The notes under the pieces were generated by a model. It was not told the origin of the DNA, searched no databases, and worked only from the letters and a program-made list of their open reading frames with translations. This document shows positions 26,453-35,300 of a stretch of DNA of 44,922 nucleotides, piece after piece. The position numbers and the translations under genes were made by a program. The first letter of the stretch is position 1. Every line of letters starts with the position of its first letter. The stretch is from Cytophagales bacterium CG12_big_fil_rev_8_21_14_0_65_40_12 (GTDB lineage Bacteria; Bacteroidota; Bacteroidia; Cytophagales; Cyclobacteriaceae). Location of the stretch: NCBI GenBank assembly GCA_002786855.1, contig PCUU01000089.1:1-44922 (forward strand). The letters run 5' to 3'.

Positions 26453-27301
26453 TTAATTATTCTGAAATACCCGAACGTAATCAACAATCAGCCTTTGTGG
26501 GAAATTAGTGGTATTGTCAGGATTTCCTGGCCAATTACCGCCCACCGCAAGATTGAAAATGAAGAAAAACTCATTCCTGAATTCGTCTAACTCTGCGGGT
26601 GTTGTATCGATTCTATGATATTCGTTGTTGTTGACCAACCAGACAATCGAAGATTCATTCCAAACGATTGAGAAAACATAAAATCGACCGATGAAAGTTG
26701 ATGTAGGTAAGGTTCTGGAACCTCCAAATTCGGCCCTTTGACCATTGAGGTCATTTAGCCAATGTACTGTACCATGAATAGTGTTTTCCCTTCCAGAGCC
26801 ACCTACCATTTCCATAATATCTATTTCGCCAGAAGAGGGCCAACCAACAGTTGGAAAATTGCTGCCCAGCATCCATAGCGCTGGCCACATGCCTTGGCCT
26901 TGTGGTAAAGCCGCCCTAATGTCTATTCTACCATATTGAAAGCTCTGCTTGCCTAATGTGACAATTCTTGAAGACGTAAATTGGCTTCCATTCAAAGCTT
27001 CTCTTTTGGCTGTAATTACCAAATGACCATCCACGAGCGAAGTATTATCCGCAGTGTAGTACTGAAGTTCATTATTTCCCCAACCGCTTTGGCCAGTCCC
27101 TATTTCATGTGTCCAATTGGCCGAGTTGAGAGAAGTACCTTCAAAATCATCCTCCCAAACCAAGGTCATATTAGGATAAGATTCTGCTGATTCAAAACCT
27201 TCGGTTGGAATGAAACTGGTTTCTCCTTCGGGATCTGATGGATCATCATTTCCGCAGGCAAATAATGTCAAGAAGCAAATGTATAGTAAAGCCTTTTTCA
27301 T
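26453..27301 (-). CDS. GH16 endo-beta-1,3(4)-glucanase lipoprotein (third of three)
   Basis: The 282-residue product has a lipoprotein signal with lipobox LFAC (Cys16), an acidic linker rich in Asp, Pro and Glu (about 17-40), and a GH16 domain. The catalytic motif is GEIDIMEMVG with Glu159, Asp161 and Glu164. The acidic patch just after the lipid-bearing cysteine (CGNDDPSD) resembles the surface-export signal of Bacteroidota lipoproteins, so this copy may face outward. It lies 69 bp downstream of the lipocalin-like lipoprotein gene. Confidence 0.92.
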   Translation of the reverse strand: MKKALLYICFLTLFACGNDDPSDPEGETSFIPTEGFESAESYPNMTLVWEDDFEGTSLNSANWTHEIGTGQSGWGNNELQYYTADNTSLVDGHLVITAKREALNGSQFTSSRIVTLGKQSFQYGRIDIRAALPQGQGMWPALWMLGSNFPTVGWPSSGEIDIMEMVGGSGRENTIHGTVHWLNDLNGQRAEFGGSRTLPTSTFIGRFYVFSIVWNESSIVWLVNNNEYHRIDTTPAELDEFRNEFFFIFNLAVGGNWPGNPDNTTNFPQRLIVDYVRVFQNN

Positions 27302-27318
27302 AGGTTGTAGGGTAAGTA

Positions 27319-27354
27319 CACCCGAAGATACACTATGAATGCATACTCCGGGTG
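27319..27354. other. Weak hairpin between lipoprotein and GH16 genes
   Basis: CACCCG at 27319-27324 and CGGGTG at 27349-27354 can pair around a 24-nt loop. It lies in the 69-bp gap after the first gene of the operon. It could attenuate or process the transcript so that the lipoprotein is made in excess. The stem is short, so this is tentative. Confidence 0.25.
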
Positions 27355-27370
27355 CAGGGTTAAACCATTA

Positions 27371-27958
27371 TTATTGCTTAGAAAGCTTGAAAGTCCAGTG
27401 AACCTCATCTGTTCCGTTAGAACCAGTGTTGATTCTAATTTCAGCTGCGGTAGAAGACAAAGCAGCAACTGAATATGTTCTTGAAGTCGGCTGAGATGCA
27501 CCAGTTGAAAGTTCACCAGCGTTAGTAGCTTTTGGTAAACCAACAAATGCACCAGCACCATTCAAGGTAAGAGTTCCAGTGGCTTCATCAAAGGTGTAAG
27601 TATAAGTTCCACTAATGTGCGGAGCTACTGGAGCGCCACAAGCTTCTGCACCACCACCATTTTGCCAAGACTCAAGCCATGTTTCGCTTCCCATGGTAAT
27701 AATCAATTCACCATCAGCTGTGAATTCATAAGTATCATCATAAAGACAAGCTCTTTCAGTACGGATTGGATCAGGACTAGCCCACCATGCACCACTACCT
27801 GAAGCTGGACCTACAGCTAAAGACCCTGGAGCATTGGTTAAAGTCCAAGTACCAACAATTGCGCTCACTTCTTCTGGAGCATCAGGCTCATCGTCTCCAC
27901 ATGAAACAAGAGCAATTAGAGCGAAAGCCAAAAGGCCTAAAATAAATTTGTTCTTCAT
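27371..27958 (-). CDS. Lipocalin-like lipoprotein, first gene of the glucan operon
   Basis: The 195-residue product has a clear lipoprotein signal with lipobox LVSC (Cys20) followed by GDDEPDAPEE, an acidic stretch typical of surface-exposed Bacteroidota lipoproteins. The mature part begins IVGTWTLTN, which starts many lipocalin-like (DUF4923/DUF5004-type) barrels, and is rich in beta strands, Gly, Thr and Ser. I cannot assign an enzyme activity. Its place at the head of a locus without SusD suggests a glycan-binding role, but that is inference. Confidence 0.8.
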   Translation of the reverse strand: MKNKFILGLLAFALIALVSCGDDEPDAPEEVSAIVGTWTLTNAPGSLAVGPASGSGAWWASPDPIRTERACLYDDTYEFTADGELIITMGSETWLESWQNGGGAEACGAPVAPHISGTYTYTFDEATGTLTLNGAGAFVGLPKATNAGELSTGASQPTSRTYSVAALSSTAAEIRINTGSNGTDEVHWTFKLSKQ

Positions 27959-28180
27959 AGTTTGAATTTGTTTTTGATTTCAATTACTTCTCATGACATT
28001 CATTTTCCAAAAAAAGACCTACTACAATCCTTCATCGCTCAGATTTTTTTACTACTACAATACTTTCTCATTCGGATTAAAAAATTGGTTTATGCAATCG
28101 AATTCCGCATTTTAACCTTAATTGAAAAATGGATGAACAAATCTGCTTTCAAGAGAGTATTTAATGACTAAAGCCGCAAA

Positions 28181-31090
28181 ATGAGTAGTGTTTATATCAA
28201 AAGGCAATTGCTTTTTTCGATCTTCTTTTTGGCTTGTGCCTACCTCAACAGCTATGCACAGATGGTTTCAATCAAGGGACTTCCCTTTGTAAAAAACTAC
28301 ACCCCCGATGTTTACGAAGCTGGCATCCAAAACTGGTCGATGACACAGGATGAGGATGGTATATTATACATTGCCAATAACCTTGGTCTCTTACAATTCG
28401 ATGGAAGCAAATGGACCATCCTGCACATCAAAAACAATACTAAGGTGCGATCGGTATATGTGGCTTCGGACCGAAAAATATATGCCGGAAGCCAAGCAGA
28501 TTTTGGCTATTTCTATCCAGATGCCCACGGGCTTATGCAGTTCAACTCCCTTGCCGACAGCCTTCCTAGTGAAGTCCGGGATTTTGACGAAACCTGGAAA
28601 ATATTCGCCCAAAACGGACTGATTTACTTTTGTACTTTTAAGAACATCTATGTCTATGATGGGGTCAAATTAAGCACTATAACTTCTAAATATGCGCTAG
28701 AGATTTCCTTCCAAGTCAATAATCAACTTTATGTGCAGGAATGGAATAACGGACTCTCGCTGCTCAAAAATGGTGAACTACAGTTGATCCGCAATGGTGA
28801 ATTTTTCAAGACCAAACGAATCTCAGATATCATCAGTTTTGATCGCGACCAGCTTTTGATCAGCACCTTTAACGATGGAAATTTTCTCTACAGTCAAGGC
28901 GAAATCAAAGCCTTTTCTCTCAAAAACAAGGCCATTGAGGATGAAATCATCAATGACGCCCTTCGGCTATCCAACGGTGAAATTGCCCTGGCCACTCAAA
29001 ATGGCGGGCTGTATTTGATCGACAAAGAAGGTCGTATCAATCTTCATTTAGACAAAGACAAAGGTTTGATTGATAACACCATTAATTCCATGCACGAAGA
29101 CCATCAGGGAAATCTTTGGCTTGCTTTGAACAATGGCATTGCCCGAGTGGAATTGAATTCGCCCTTTAGCATTATTGACGAAAGATTAGGTTTGCCGGGG
29201 GCAGGCTATACGGCACTTGCTGCCGATAATAAGGTCTTTTTGGGTACGAACAACGGGCTGTATTCTTGGAAAGATGGTGCATTAAAGTTTGTAGCGGGTT
29301 CTTCTGGAAAGGTATATTCCATTCAAAAAATCAATGAAACACTGCTCATGGGACATCATAGTGGTGCTTTCAAAATTGAAAACGATAGGGCCATCAATGT
29401 TTCCGATGAGAAAGGCGCTTGGGTGTTCAAGCAGCATCCCTTCGATAAAAATAAAATTATCGAAGGCACTTATCTGGGTATCAATTCCCTTACCCTAAAG
29501 GATGGTGAGGTGGCTACTGTGAACAAAATCCAAGGTTTTGACGAGTCTTCAAGGGTGATGGAGTTTTCTGACAGCATACTTTGGGTGGCACAAGGCTACA
29601 AAGGCGTTTTCAAAGTGAAACTCAGCTCAGATTTACAGACTGTAAAGGACAAAAAACTGTACAACAGCAACAAGGGCTTTCCATCCGATGTACTGATCAA
29701 TGTTTACAACATTGCCAACGAACTCATTTTTAGCTCCGAAAGTGGCTTTTATAAATACGACAAAGCCCAAGATTCTTTCTTTCCCTATGCCAAATACAGC
29801 GATATCCTGGGCTATGAGTCTTCGATTGTAGACATGGAAGAAGATGAGCTGGGCAATATTTATTTTATTGAACGATCAAAAGTCGGGGTGCTTAAATCGA
29901 CAAATACTGGAGGTTTTGAGCTTTCGACAGCGGCCTTCAATAAAGTCAAAGGTCTGTGGAATGACGATCTAGGCAATATCACCGTGCTGGACAATGACAA
30001 TATTCTGATTGGCGCACGCGAGGGATTCATCCATTACGACCCTACTTTTTTGGTCAAAAAAACCGATGACTTTAGTGTATTGATCAGACAAGTTTTGAAC
30101 AAAGGCAAGTCCGATTCCATCGTTTTTCATGGGCAGTTTATGGAAGGCAAGGAAATTGTAAAAACTCAACCCGAAAAGGCCATCAGTAGCTTTAAATTTC
30201 GTCAAAACTCATTCGTTTTCGATTATACTGCCATCCATTTCGAGAGCGAGGGCGAAATTCATTATCAATATAAGTTGGAACCCTACGAAAATGAGTGGTC
30301 GGACTGGACCGCTTCTAGCACCAAGGAATACACCAATTTGCACGAAGGAGATTATACCTTCCGACTACGGGCGAAGAACATTTATAATGAGGAAATGGAT
30401 GCTATCCCCTATTCATTCCACATCAAGCCTCCTATTTACAGATCTACTTTCGCCTATTTATTGTATGGCTTTGGCTCTGTAAGTCTACTTTTCTTGGGTT
30501 TCAAATCCATCGACAAACACTATAAAAAAGCTGCTTTAGTATTGACAGAAAAACAGGATTTAGAGATCAAGGAAAAAGAAGACGAAATTGAGTCCATTAC
30601 TCAAAAAACCGAGCAAGAAATCATCCAACTTAAAAATGACAAGCTCCAGTCGGAGATCCATTTCAAAAGTCAAGAGTTGACCTCATCCACCATGCATTTG
30701 ATTCAGAAAAACGAATTACTGAACCAGATCAAAAACACCTTGAAGAATTTTGCACAGAACGAATCACCAAAAAACCTCAGCGCAGAACTGAATAAAATCG
30801 TCAAAACAATTGATAAAGATTTGGCCAAAGCCGATGAATGGCAAAAATTCGTAATTAACTTTGATCAAGTTCATGGCAATTTCATTACCCGTTTAAAGGA
30901 AAGTTATCCCAAACTCACTCCACAAGAATTGAAATTCAGTGCTTACATCAGAATGAACCTGAACACTAAGGAGATCGCCAACCTGCTGAACATCAGCGTG
31001 CGCGGTGTCGAAATTGGCCGCTATAGAATACGGAAAAAACTAAACCTAGAGCGTCAGGATAATTTATCAGACTTCATCCTCAGGTTCTGA
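28181..31090 (+). CDS. Membrane-spanning propeller/Y_Y_Y regulator with LuxR-type HTH
   Basis: The 969-residue protein has a signal peptide (about 1-26), a periplasmic region of two-component-regulator propeller repeats (about 40-660), a Y_Y_Y domain (about 675-750), one membrane helix (about 757-777), a coiled coil (about 785-840) and a C-terminal LuxR-type helix-turn-helix (about 912-969: LTPQELKFSAYIR...TKEIANLLNIS). It has no kinase or receiver domain, so it is not a hybrid two-component system. It would bind a glycan fragment in the periplasm and act on DNA directly from the membrane. It is divergent from the glucan operon, with 222 bp between the starts, and is the best candidate for its activator. 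Confidence 0.9.
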   Translation: MSSVYIKRQLLFSIFFLACAYLNSYAQMVSIKGLPFVKNYTPDVYEAGIQNWSMTQDEDGILYIANNLGLLQFDGSKWTILHIKNNTKVRSVYVASDRKIYAGSQADFGYFYPDAHGLMQFNSLADSLPSEVRDFDETWKIFAQNGLIYFCTFKNIYVYDGVKLSTITSKYALEISFQVNNQLYVQEWNNGLSLLKNGELQLIRNGEFFKTKRISDIISFDRDQLLISTFNDGNFLYSQGEIKAFSLKNKAIEDEIINDALRLSNGEIALATQNGGLYLIDKEGRINLHLDKDKGLIDNTINSMHEDHQGNLWLALNNGIARVELNSPFSIIDERLGLPGAGYTALAADNKVFLGTNNGLYSWKDGALKFVAGSSGKVYSIQKINETLLMGHHSGAFKIENDRAINVSDEKGAWVFKQHPFDKNKIIEGTYLGINSLTLKDGEVATVNKIQGFDESSRVMEFSDSILWVAQGYKGVFKVKLSSDLQTVKDKKLYNSNKGFPSDVLINVYNIANELIFSSESGFYKYDKAQDSFFPYAKYSDILGYESSIVDMEEDELGNIYFIERSKVGVLKSTNTGGFELSTAAFNKVKGLWNDDLGNITVLDNDNILIGAREGFIHYDPTFLVKKTDDFSVLIRQVLNKGKSDSIVFHGQFMEGKEIVKTQPEKAISSFKFRQNSFVFDYTAIHFESEGEIHYQYKLEPYENEWSDWTASSTKEYTNLHEGDYTFRLRAKNIYNEEMDAIPYSFHIKPPIYRSTFAYLLYGFGSVSLLFLGFKSIDKHYKKAALVLTEKQDLEIKEKEDEIESITQKTEQEIIQLKNDKLQSEIHFKSQELTSSTMHLIQKNELLNQIKNTLKNFAQNESPKNLSAELNKIVKTIDKDLAKADEWQKFVINFDQVHGNFITRLKESYPKLTPQELKFSAYIRMNLNTKEIANLLNISVRGVEIGRYRIRKKLNLERQDNLSDFILRF

Positions 31091-31092
31091 AA

Positions 31093-31120
31093 AGAGATGC
31101 CTCTAGCGTGAGGAATCTCT
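31093..31120. terminator. Hairpin between convergent regulator genes
   Basis: AGAGATGCCTC at 31093-31103 and GAGGAATCTCT at 31110-31120 pair with one mismatch around TAGCGT. The element spans the end of the LacI gene and lies just after the plus-strand regulator stop. It lacks a U-tract, so it may act as a transcript end for both genes without being a classical terminator. Confidence 0.5.
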
Positions 31121-32110
31121 GATCACTACCCTTGAATCAAATTTCAAATTCTTCTCGTGTTTCGGGATATGCCTTTTCTGAATCACCTTGAACAAAAGTT
31201 CTGCAGCTGCCTCGCCCATAATTTTGGGCTCGTGGGTCACGCTGGTCAGGTTAGGCTCAATGATTTCGCACAAATTGCTATCGCCAAAACCCACCACAGA
31301 AACTTCTCTAGGCACGGTCAAGCCCATTTTCTTTAACTTTAGAATGGCTTCTACCGCCAACTCGTCACTGAAAGTAAACAAGGCATCGGGCATGTTCTTT
31401 TTATCTTTGAACATCTCCTCGATTTCCTTTTCATGGCTTACCTCTGGATTTGTAAAAATGACATAATCCTCGTTGATCGGATAATTGTAAGCTTTCAAAG
31501 CGGCTAAATAGCCTTGGTACCTTCGCTGGCTAATGCCCAATTCTTTCGGGCCACCAAGGTGTGCGATTCTGCGTCTGCCGCGTTTCACCAAATGCTCCAC
31601 AGCTTGGTAGCCACCTTCATAATCGTTGGCTTCTACAGTGGGCATATCGAATCCAGGAGCAGCCCGATCGAAGAAAACGAAGGGCGTGTCATATGCGGTC
31701 AGGGTTTCGAGGTGCTCGTAATCCTTAGTATCGCTGGAAATAGACAAGATGATTCCTTCTACCTTGCAGGAAAGCAACGAACGGAGCTGGTCTACTTCAT
31801 CGTGATAGTTTTCATTCGATTGACAAATGATAGTAAAATAACCGTGCTCGCTTACGACCTTCTGAATACCATCGATTGCAGTAGAAAAGAAGGAGCTGGT
31901 GATATGGGGCACTAAAATGCCAATAGAATTCGATTTCTTGGTCCTTAAGCCGGCAGCAATAAAATTCGTTTGATATTTCATCTCCTTCGCCTTAGCAGAA
32001 ACCAATGCTTTGGTTTCATCACTAATGTTGGGATGATCGTTTAACGCTCTTGACACCGTTGACGGAGAGATTTTCAACTGGTTCGCAATGTCTTTGATAG
32101 TTACTGGCAT
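31103..32110 (-). CDS. LacI-family transcriptional regulator
   Basis: The 335-residue protein has the LacI helix-turn-helix at residues 3-25 (TIKDIANQLKISPSTVSRAL), the hinge helix, and a periplasmic-binding-protein-like ligand domain beginning SIGILVPHITSSFFS. It should bind a sugar or sugar phosphate and control nearby transport and hydrolase genes. Its position beside the membrane regulator and opposite the glucan operon supports that, but its operator was not identified. It starts 3 bp after the stop of the iron-sulfur protein gene and is probably co-transcribed with it. Confidence 0.93.
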   Translation of the reverse strand: MPVTIKDIANQLKISPSTVSRALNDHPNISDETKALVSAKAKEMKYQTNFIAAGLRTKKSNSIGILVPHITSSFFSTAIDGIQKVVSEHGYFTIICQSNENYHDEVDQLRSLLSCKVEGIILSISSDTKDYEHLETLTAYDTPFVFFDRAAPGFDMPTVEANDYEGGYQAVEHLVKRGRRRIAHLGGPKELGISQRRYQGYLAALKAYNYPINEDYVIFTNPEVSHEKEIEEMFKDKKNMPDALFTFSDELAVEAILKLKKMGLTVPREVSVVGFGDSNLCEIIEPNLTSVTHEPKIMGEAAAELLFKVIQKRHIPKHEKNLKFDSRVVIRDSSR

Positions 32111-32113
32111 AAT

Positions 32114-32527
32114 TTATATTTTCTTTTGAGCGTGGGTTCCATCGCAATAAGGGTATTTCCCTGATCTTCCGCATCGGCAAAACGAAACAGTTTCATGATG
32201 AACAGTTTCGTCCTTTCGGTCTTTTACCGTGGCACCTCCCCTAATAATTAAAGGGCCATGCGGTATTAAATTTACCTCGGTTGAGCTATTGTCTACTTCC
32301 TTGAATTTAACTCCTTTGATTGAAAGTGCCTTTGAAGGGCAATCTTTGACCAATTTAACGATTTCTTCAGAACTCGCGCCTTTGATATCCACCCATGGTT
32401 TTCTTTTTAAATCAAACACCTGAGGCAAACCCCGTAAACAAATCCCAGAATGAATGCACTGCTGAGGTTTCCACAAAACGGTGATTTCATCGTTGGAATA
32501 CTCTTTTACAATGGCAGGTTCAGACAT
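32114..32527 (-). CDS. Fer4_19 / CDGSH fused iron-sulfur protein
   Basis: The 137-residue product joins two iron-sulfur modules. The N-terminal part has cysteines in QQCIHSGICLRG and KDCPSKAL, as in divergent monocluster ferredoxins (Fer4_19). The C-terminal part reads CRCGRSGKYPYCDGTH, the three-Cys, one-His ligand set of CDGSH 2Fe-2S proteins. It is likely a cytoplasmic electron-transfer or redox-sensing protein. I start at ATG 32527, because a TAACTTTG -7 box at 32561-32568 lies just upstream and a longer frame to 32596 would begin upstream of that promoter. Confidence 0.88.
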   Translation of the reverse strand: MSEPAIVKEYSNDEITVLWKPQQCIHSGICLRGLPQVFDLKRKPWVDIKGASSEEIVKLVKDCPSKALSIKGVKFKEVDNSSTEVNLIPHGPLIIRGGATVKDRKDETVHHETVSFCRCGRSGKYPYCDGTHAQKKI

Positions 32528-32560
32528 TTTCTTTGGAATAAATTCAAACTCACTTAAAAA

Positions 32561-32568
32561 CAAAGTTA
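32561..32568 (-). promoter_or_regulatory. -7 box of the iron-sulfur/LacI transcript
   Basis: The minus strand reads TAACTTTG, an exact match to TAnnTTTG, 33 bp upstream of the ATG at 32527. It supports the shorter start. No TTTG at the ideal -33 distance is seen. Confidence 0.45.
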
Positions 32569-32654
32569 AAGACTGCTGGCAAAACTTTATAGTCAAACCA
32601 AATGACTAAGTAATTTGGCTATAAGAAAATTGGAATCGGTTGTTTTTGAGAAAA

Positions 32655-33227
32655 TCATTTATGCAAACGTTTTAATTCGGCCAAAACAATGCCTTGCCAA
32701 CGCAACTGCCCCTCGGCATTTCGGCCATTTCCGCTTTCTTCATCATATTGATTCGAAAAATCATTGAATTGAATCAAGATGTTTTTAATCTCGCCCCGGT
32801 ATACCCCTGCCCGCTTTTCGCCTTTGTGCTGCAATTCGACAATTCGGCTTTCAATTTTTCTGCGGTAAATTTCTCCAATATCAAAATGCAAGCGCTCATG
32901 GCTGAGCAAGGCCAGGTCGGTGGTGTCGCCTGTCCATGATGCTTTGGTATCGAAATACACTTTAATGTCGAATTCGGGAAGTCCGTTGCGCATATAGCCC
33001 TTTACAGAATGTTTTACTGAAGTAATGGCCACATAGCCCGCCCTTCTTACCCGCCTAAAACTGTAGTCTTTCCATTCCAACGGCCGCCCTTCCACCCATT
33101 CGATCAACTCCAAGGCCTCCGCTTTTGGCATTTGGGCATGGCCATGCTTCACCAAGCCAAAAACGAGCACAGTTAATATGGCTATTTTAATGAGGTTTGA
33201 AATGGATTTAGTCACGAGGCTTTTCAA
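32655..33227 (-). CDS. Secreted DUF922-like putative zinc protease
   Basis: From a TTG at 33227 the product has 190 residues and a normal signal peptide (MKSLVTKSISNLIK... ending HGHAQ). The frame is open upstream to a GTG at 33356, but those 43 residues would bury the signal peptide and do not look like coding sequence. The mature part has LLSHERLHFDIGEIYRRK, an HExxH zinc motif as in the DUF922 family of predicted secreted metalloproteases. There is no experimental function that I can name for close relatives. It is divergent from the GNAT gene. Confidence 0.7.
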   Translation of the reverse strand: MKSLVTKSISNLIKIAILTVLVFGLVKHGHAQMPKAEALELIEWVEGRPLEWKDYSFRRVRRAGYVAITSVKHSVKGYMRNGLPEFDIKVYFDTKASWTGDTTDLALLSHERLHFDIGEIYRRKIESRIVELQHKGEKRAGVYRGEIKNILIQFNDFSNQYDEESGNGRNAEGQLRWQGIVLAELKRLHK

Positions 33228-33423
33228 AATGACTGGATGAAATAAAGAATCTGAAAGACTACTCAATTGTTTGAAAATCAAAATCAAAATACGCGCTTTT
33301 GGATTGACTTTATTTATTCTGTCAATAAAACTAACAGCAGCCGCGAAGAATACCACAGCTTTACCAAATTTTAACTTACTTCATGTGAATTAGTGTATAG
33401 GCTGTAAGCGCAGGAACTTTGCG

Positions 33424-34371
33424 ATGAGAATTTTAGCAACAGAAAGATTATGGGTAGAAGAAGCCAATGCCGATGACGTTGAATTCATCTACGCCCTTTT
33501 GAATAGCCTCAATTGGTTACAATTTATTGGTGACCGAGGGATTCGTTCACTCGATGACGCCTTGGAATACATTGAGAGCGCCATGATCAAAAGCTATCGT
33601 AACAATGGCTTCGGGCTTTATAAGCTTGTTCTCAAAGCCGATCAAAAACCCATCGGGCTTTGTGGCCTACTGAAACGTCCTGTTTTCGATCATCCAGATA
33701 TTGGTTTTGCTGTTTTGCCTGAATATGAAGGCAAAGGCTTGGTATTCGAAGCGGCCAAAGGGGTGTTGGAACATGCGCAAACTATATTGAAAATTGATCA
33801 TATTTTAGCCATTACTACCAATTTGAACAGCAGGTCTCAAAACCTACTTTCGCGCATTGGGCTTAAAATGGAAGGTTGGGTAGACTATGCTGCCCAAGGG
33901 GTTTTTATACGCTATGCTACCCAGCCCAAAACCTATATAGAAAAGGCCAAAGTAGAAGACTTGCCCATGCTAAACCACATCATTTGGGAAGCCAAAAAGC
34001 ATTGGGGCTACCCTGATGAATGGATGGAAAAATGGCGCAGCGAACTCACGCTACATCCTTTGGATTTGGCCTCTCAGCAAGTTTACCTGATCAAATCCAC
34101 AGCAATTCTGGGGCTTTGCGCCATTAAAGAGGCAGCCGATCATTACGAAGTCACTCATCTTTGGATCGATCCGCAGCAGATGAAAAAGGGATTGGGCAAG
34201 CAATTATTAAAAACCAGTTTGGCGCTTGTAGCGCTCAATGATAAACCCATCTTGGTAGAAGCCGACCCCAATGCCGAAGCCTTTTACCAAAGCCAGGGTT
34301 TTGCTACCTACGCCAAAAAAGCCAGCCAAATTGAAGGCAGGTTTTTGCCTTTGATGAGAAAGGAGCAATAA
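33424..34371 (+). CDS. Double GNAT-family N-acetyltransferase
   Basis: The 315-residue cytoplasmic protein contains two acetyltransferase domains. The first (about 1-160) is RimJ/RimL-like, with the acetyl-CoA loop in PEYEGKGLVFEAAKGV. The second (about 170-315) has a separate loop, QQMKKGLGKQLLKTS, and the typical end EADPNAEAFYQSQGF. Tandem GNATs often keep one active and one structural domain; which is active here is not visible. The acceptor could be a protein N-terminus or a small amine. It is transcribed alone. Confidence 0.85.
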   Translation: MRILATERLWVEEANADDVEFIYALLNSLNWLQFIGDRGIRSLDDALEYIESAMIKSYRNNGFGLYKLVLKADQKPIGLCGLLKRPVFDHPDIGFAVLPEYEGKGLVFEAAKGVLEHAQTILKIDHILAITTNLNSRSQNLLSRIGLKMEGWVDYAAQGVFIRYATQPKTYIEKAKVEDLPMLNHIIWEAKKHWGYPDEWMEKWRSELTLHPLDLASQQVYLIKSTAILGLCAIKEAADHYEVTHLWIDPQQMKKGLGKQLLKTSLALVALNDKPILVEADPNAEAFYQSQGFATYAKKASQIEGRFLPLMRKEQ

Positions 34372-34479
34372 TTGGCCAATAATTAACCTCGCCCAAATAT
34401 AAAATAGACGATACTATGACGCAATATCACCTAATATTGGAGATATTGTACCATAAAATAGATGAGGCAAACGCTTTCC

Positions 34480-34512
34480 AGACCTCCAAGGTTTTGAAAA
34501 CCTTGGAGGTCT
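34480..34512. repeat. Perfect 16-bp palindromic intergenic repeat
   Basis: AGACCTCCAAGGTTTT at 34480-34495 and its exact complement at 34497-34512 flank a single G. This is a widespread Bacteroidota intergenic element that in a reading frame translates as TSKVLKTLEV. It makes a 54-codon plus-strand frame (ATG 34417) look gene-like. The rest of the 293-bp gap holds no gene I can support. Confidence 0.8.
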
Positions 34513-34664
34513 TCGAGGCAGGTTTTGCTTCAGGCGGGTCGTTCAAATTTATTGCTTTGTGTTGCAATGAACCTTGGTATTAAATTAAAGCTTTTTGCTC
34601 CGTAATACGGTAACAAACCGCGCAATGGAGCCGCTCATTTCAAAAGACTATCAAATATCATAAT

Positions 34665-35027
34665 ATGAATTTTTCAAAATTAGTACCCAGTGTATTCTAT
34701 ACAGATATTTCGGATGGATTAAAGCTGTTCGTTGATTGTCTTCAATTTTCGATTCAACACCAGGATTTAAAGACTGCGCAGCCTTATTGTGTATTGGAAA
34801 AAAATGGTATCAGGCTTATGCTTTTTCAAGACGAGCAATTGGCCAAAGAGCATTACCCAGAGCTTAGGCTGGAAACGGATGATATTGCCGAAGTATTTGC
34901 AAAGGTATCTGCTTCTCATCCCCAACTCTTGCACCCCAATCTAAATAAAGTGACCCAAAGACCTTGGGGCGCCAGAGAATTTGCAATTGCCGACAAGCAA
35001 GTTGGCATCAGGTTCCAACAATGGTAA
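34665..35027 (+). CDS. VOC-family (glyoxalase/bleomycin-resistance-like) protein
   Basis: The 120-residue product is the size of a single VOC unit with two beta-alpha-beta-beta-beta modules: LVPSVFYTDISDGLKLFVDCLQF opens the first, and the C-terminal strand pair ends REFAIADKQVGIRFQQW. VOC proteins bind a metal and a small substrate or drug. The metal ligands are not obvious, so this may be a binding protein rather than a lyase. It is a single gene. Confidence 0.78.
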   Translation: MNFSKLVPSVFYTDISDGLKLFVDCLQFSIQHQDLKTAQPYCVLEKNGIRLMLFQDEQLAKEHYPELRLETDDIAEVFAKVSASHPQLLHPNLNKVTQRPWGAREFAIADKQVGIRFQQW

Positions 35028-35132
35028 GTCCTTCATTAAAATACAGACCTTCAGGCCATTCTTTGAGCGAAAAGGATTTGAAGTGGTTGTAAAGCAAAGA
35101 AACGCTCTCAAAAAGTAAAACACTCCGCTCCT

Positions 35133-35150
35133 GTTAGTATTTTTACTAAC
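35133..35150. other. Small hairpin in the 35028-35300 gap
   Basis: GTTAGTA-TTTT-TACTAAC is a perfect 7-bp hairpin, 106 bp after the VOC stop. It may be a weak transcript end for that gene. The rest of the 273-bp gap shows no gene or promoter I can support. Confidence 0.3.
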
Positions 35151-35300
35151 TGCCTTGAGAAGGTTCTATAAACCTTAAGGAGCTGAGATCAATGAAGATA
35201 CCTGATGCTGGAGGAAATAAAGTCTAATTGTGGGAGTCTTCGGTTAGAAAGACTTTGTAGTAATGAAGAGGATTATTATGAGTAACAACAATGCAAAATA

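Noticed and set aside
33228-33356. 43-residue N-terminal extension of the DUF922-like protein
   Set aside because: It would place the signal peptide inside the protein, and its composition does not look like coding sequence. The TTG at 33227 gives a normal signal peptide.
34417-34581. 54-codon plus-strand frame
   Set aside because: Its middle third is the translated 33-bp palindromic repeat, and nothing else supports coding.
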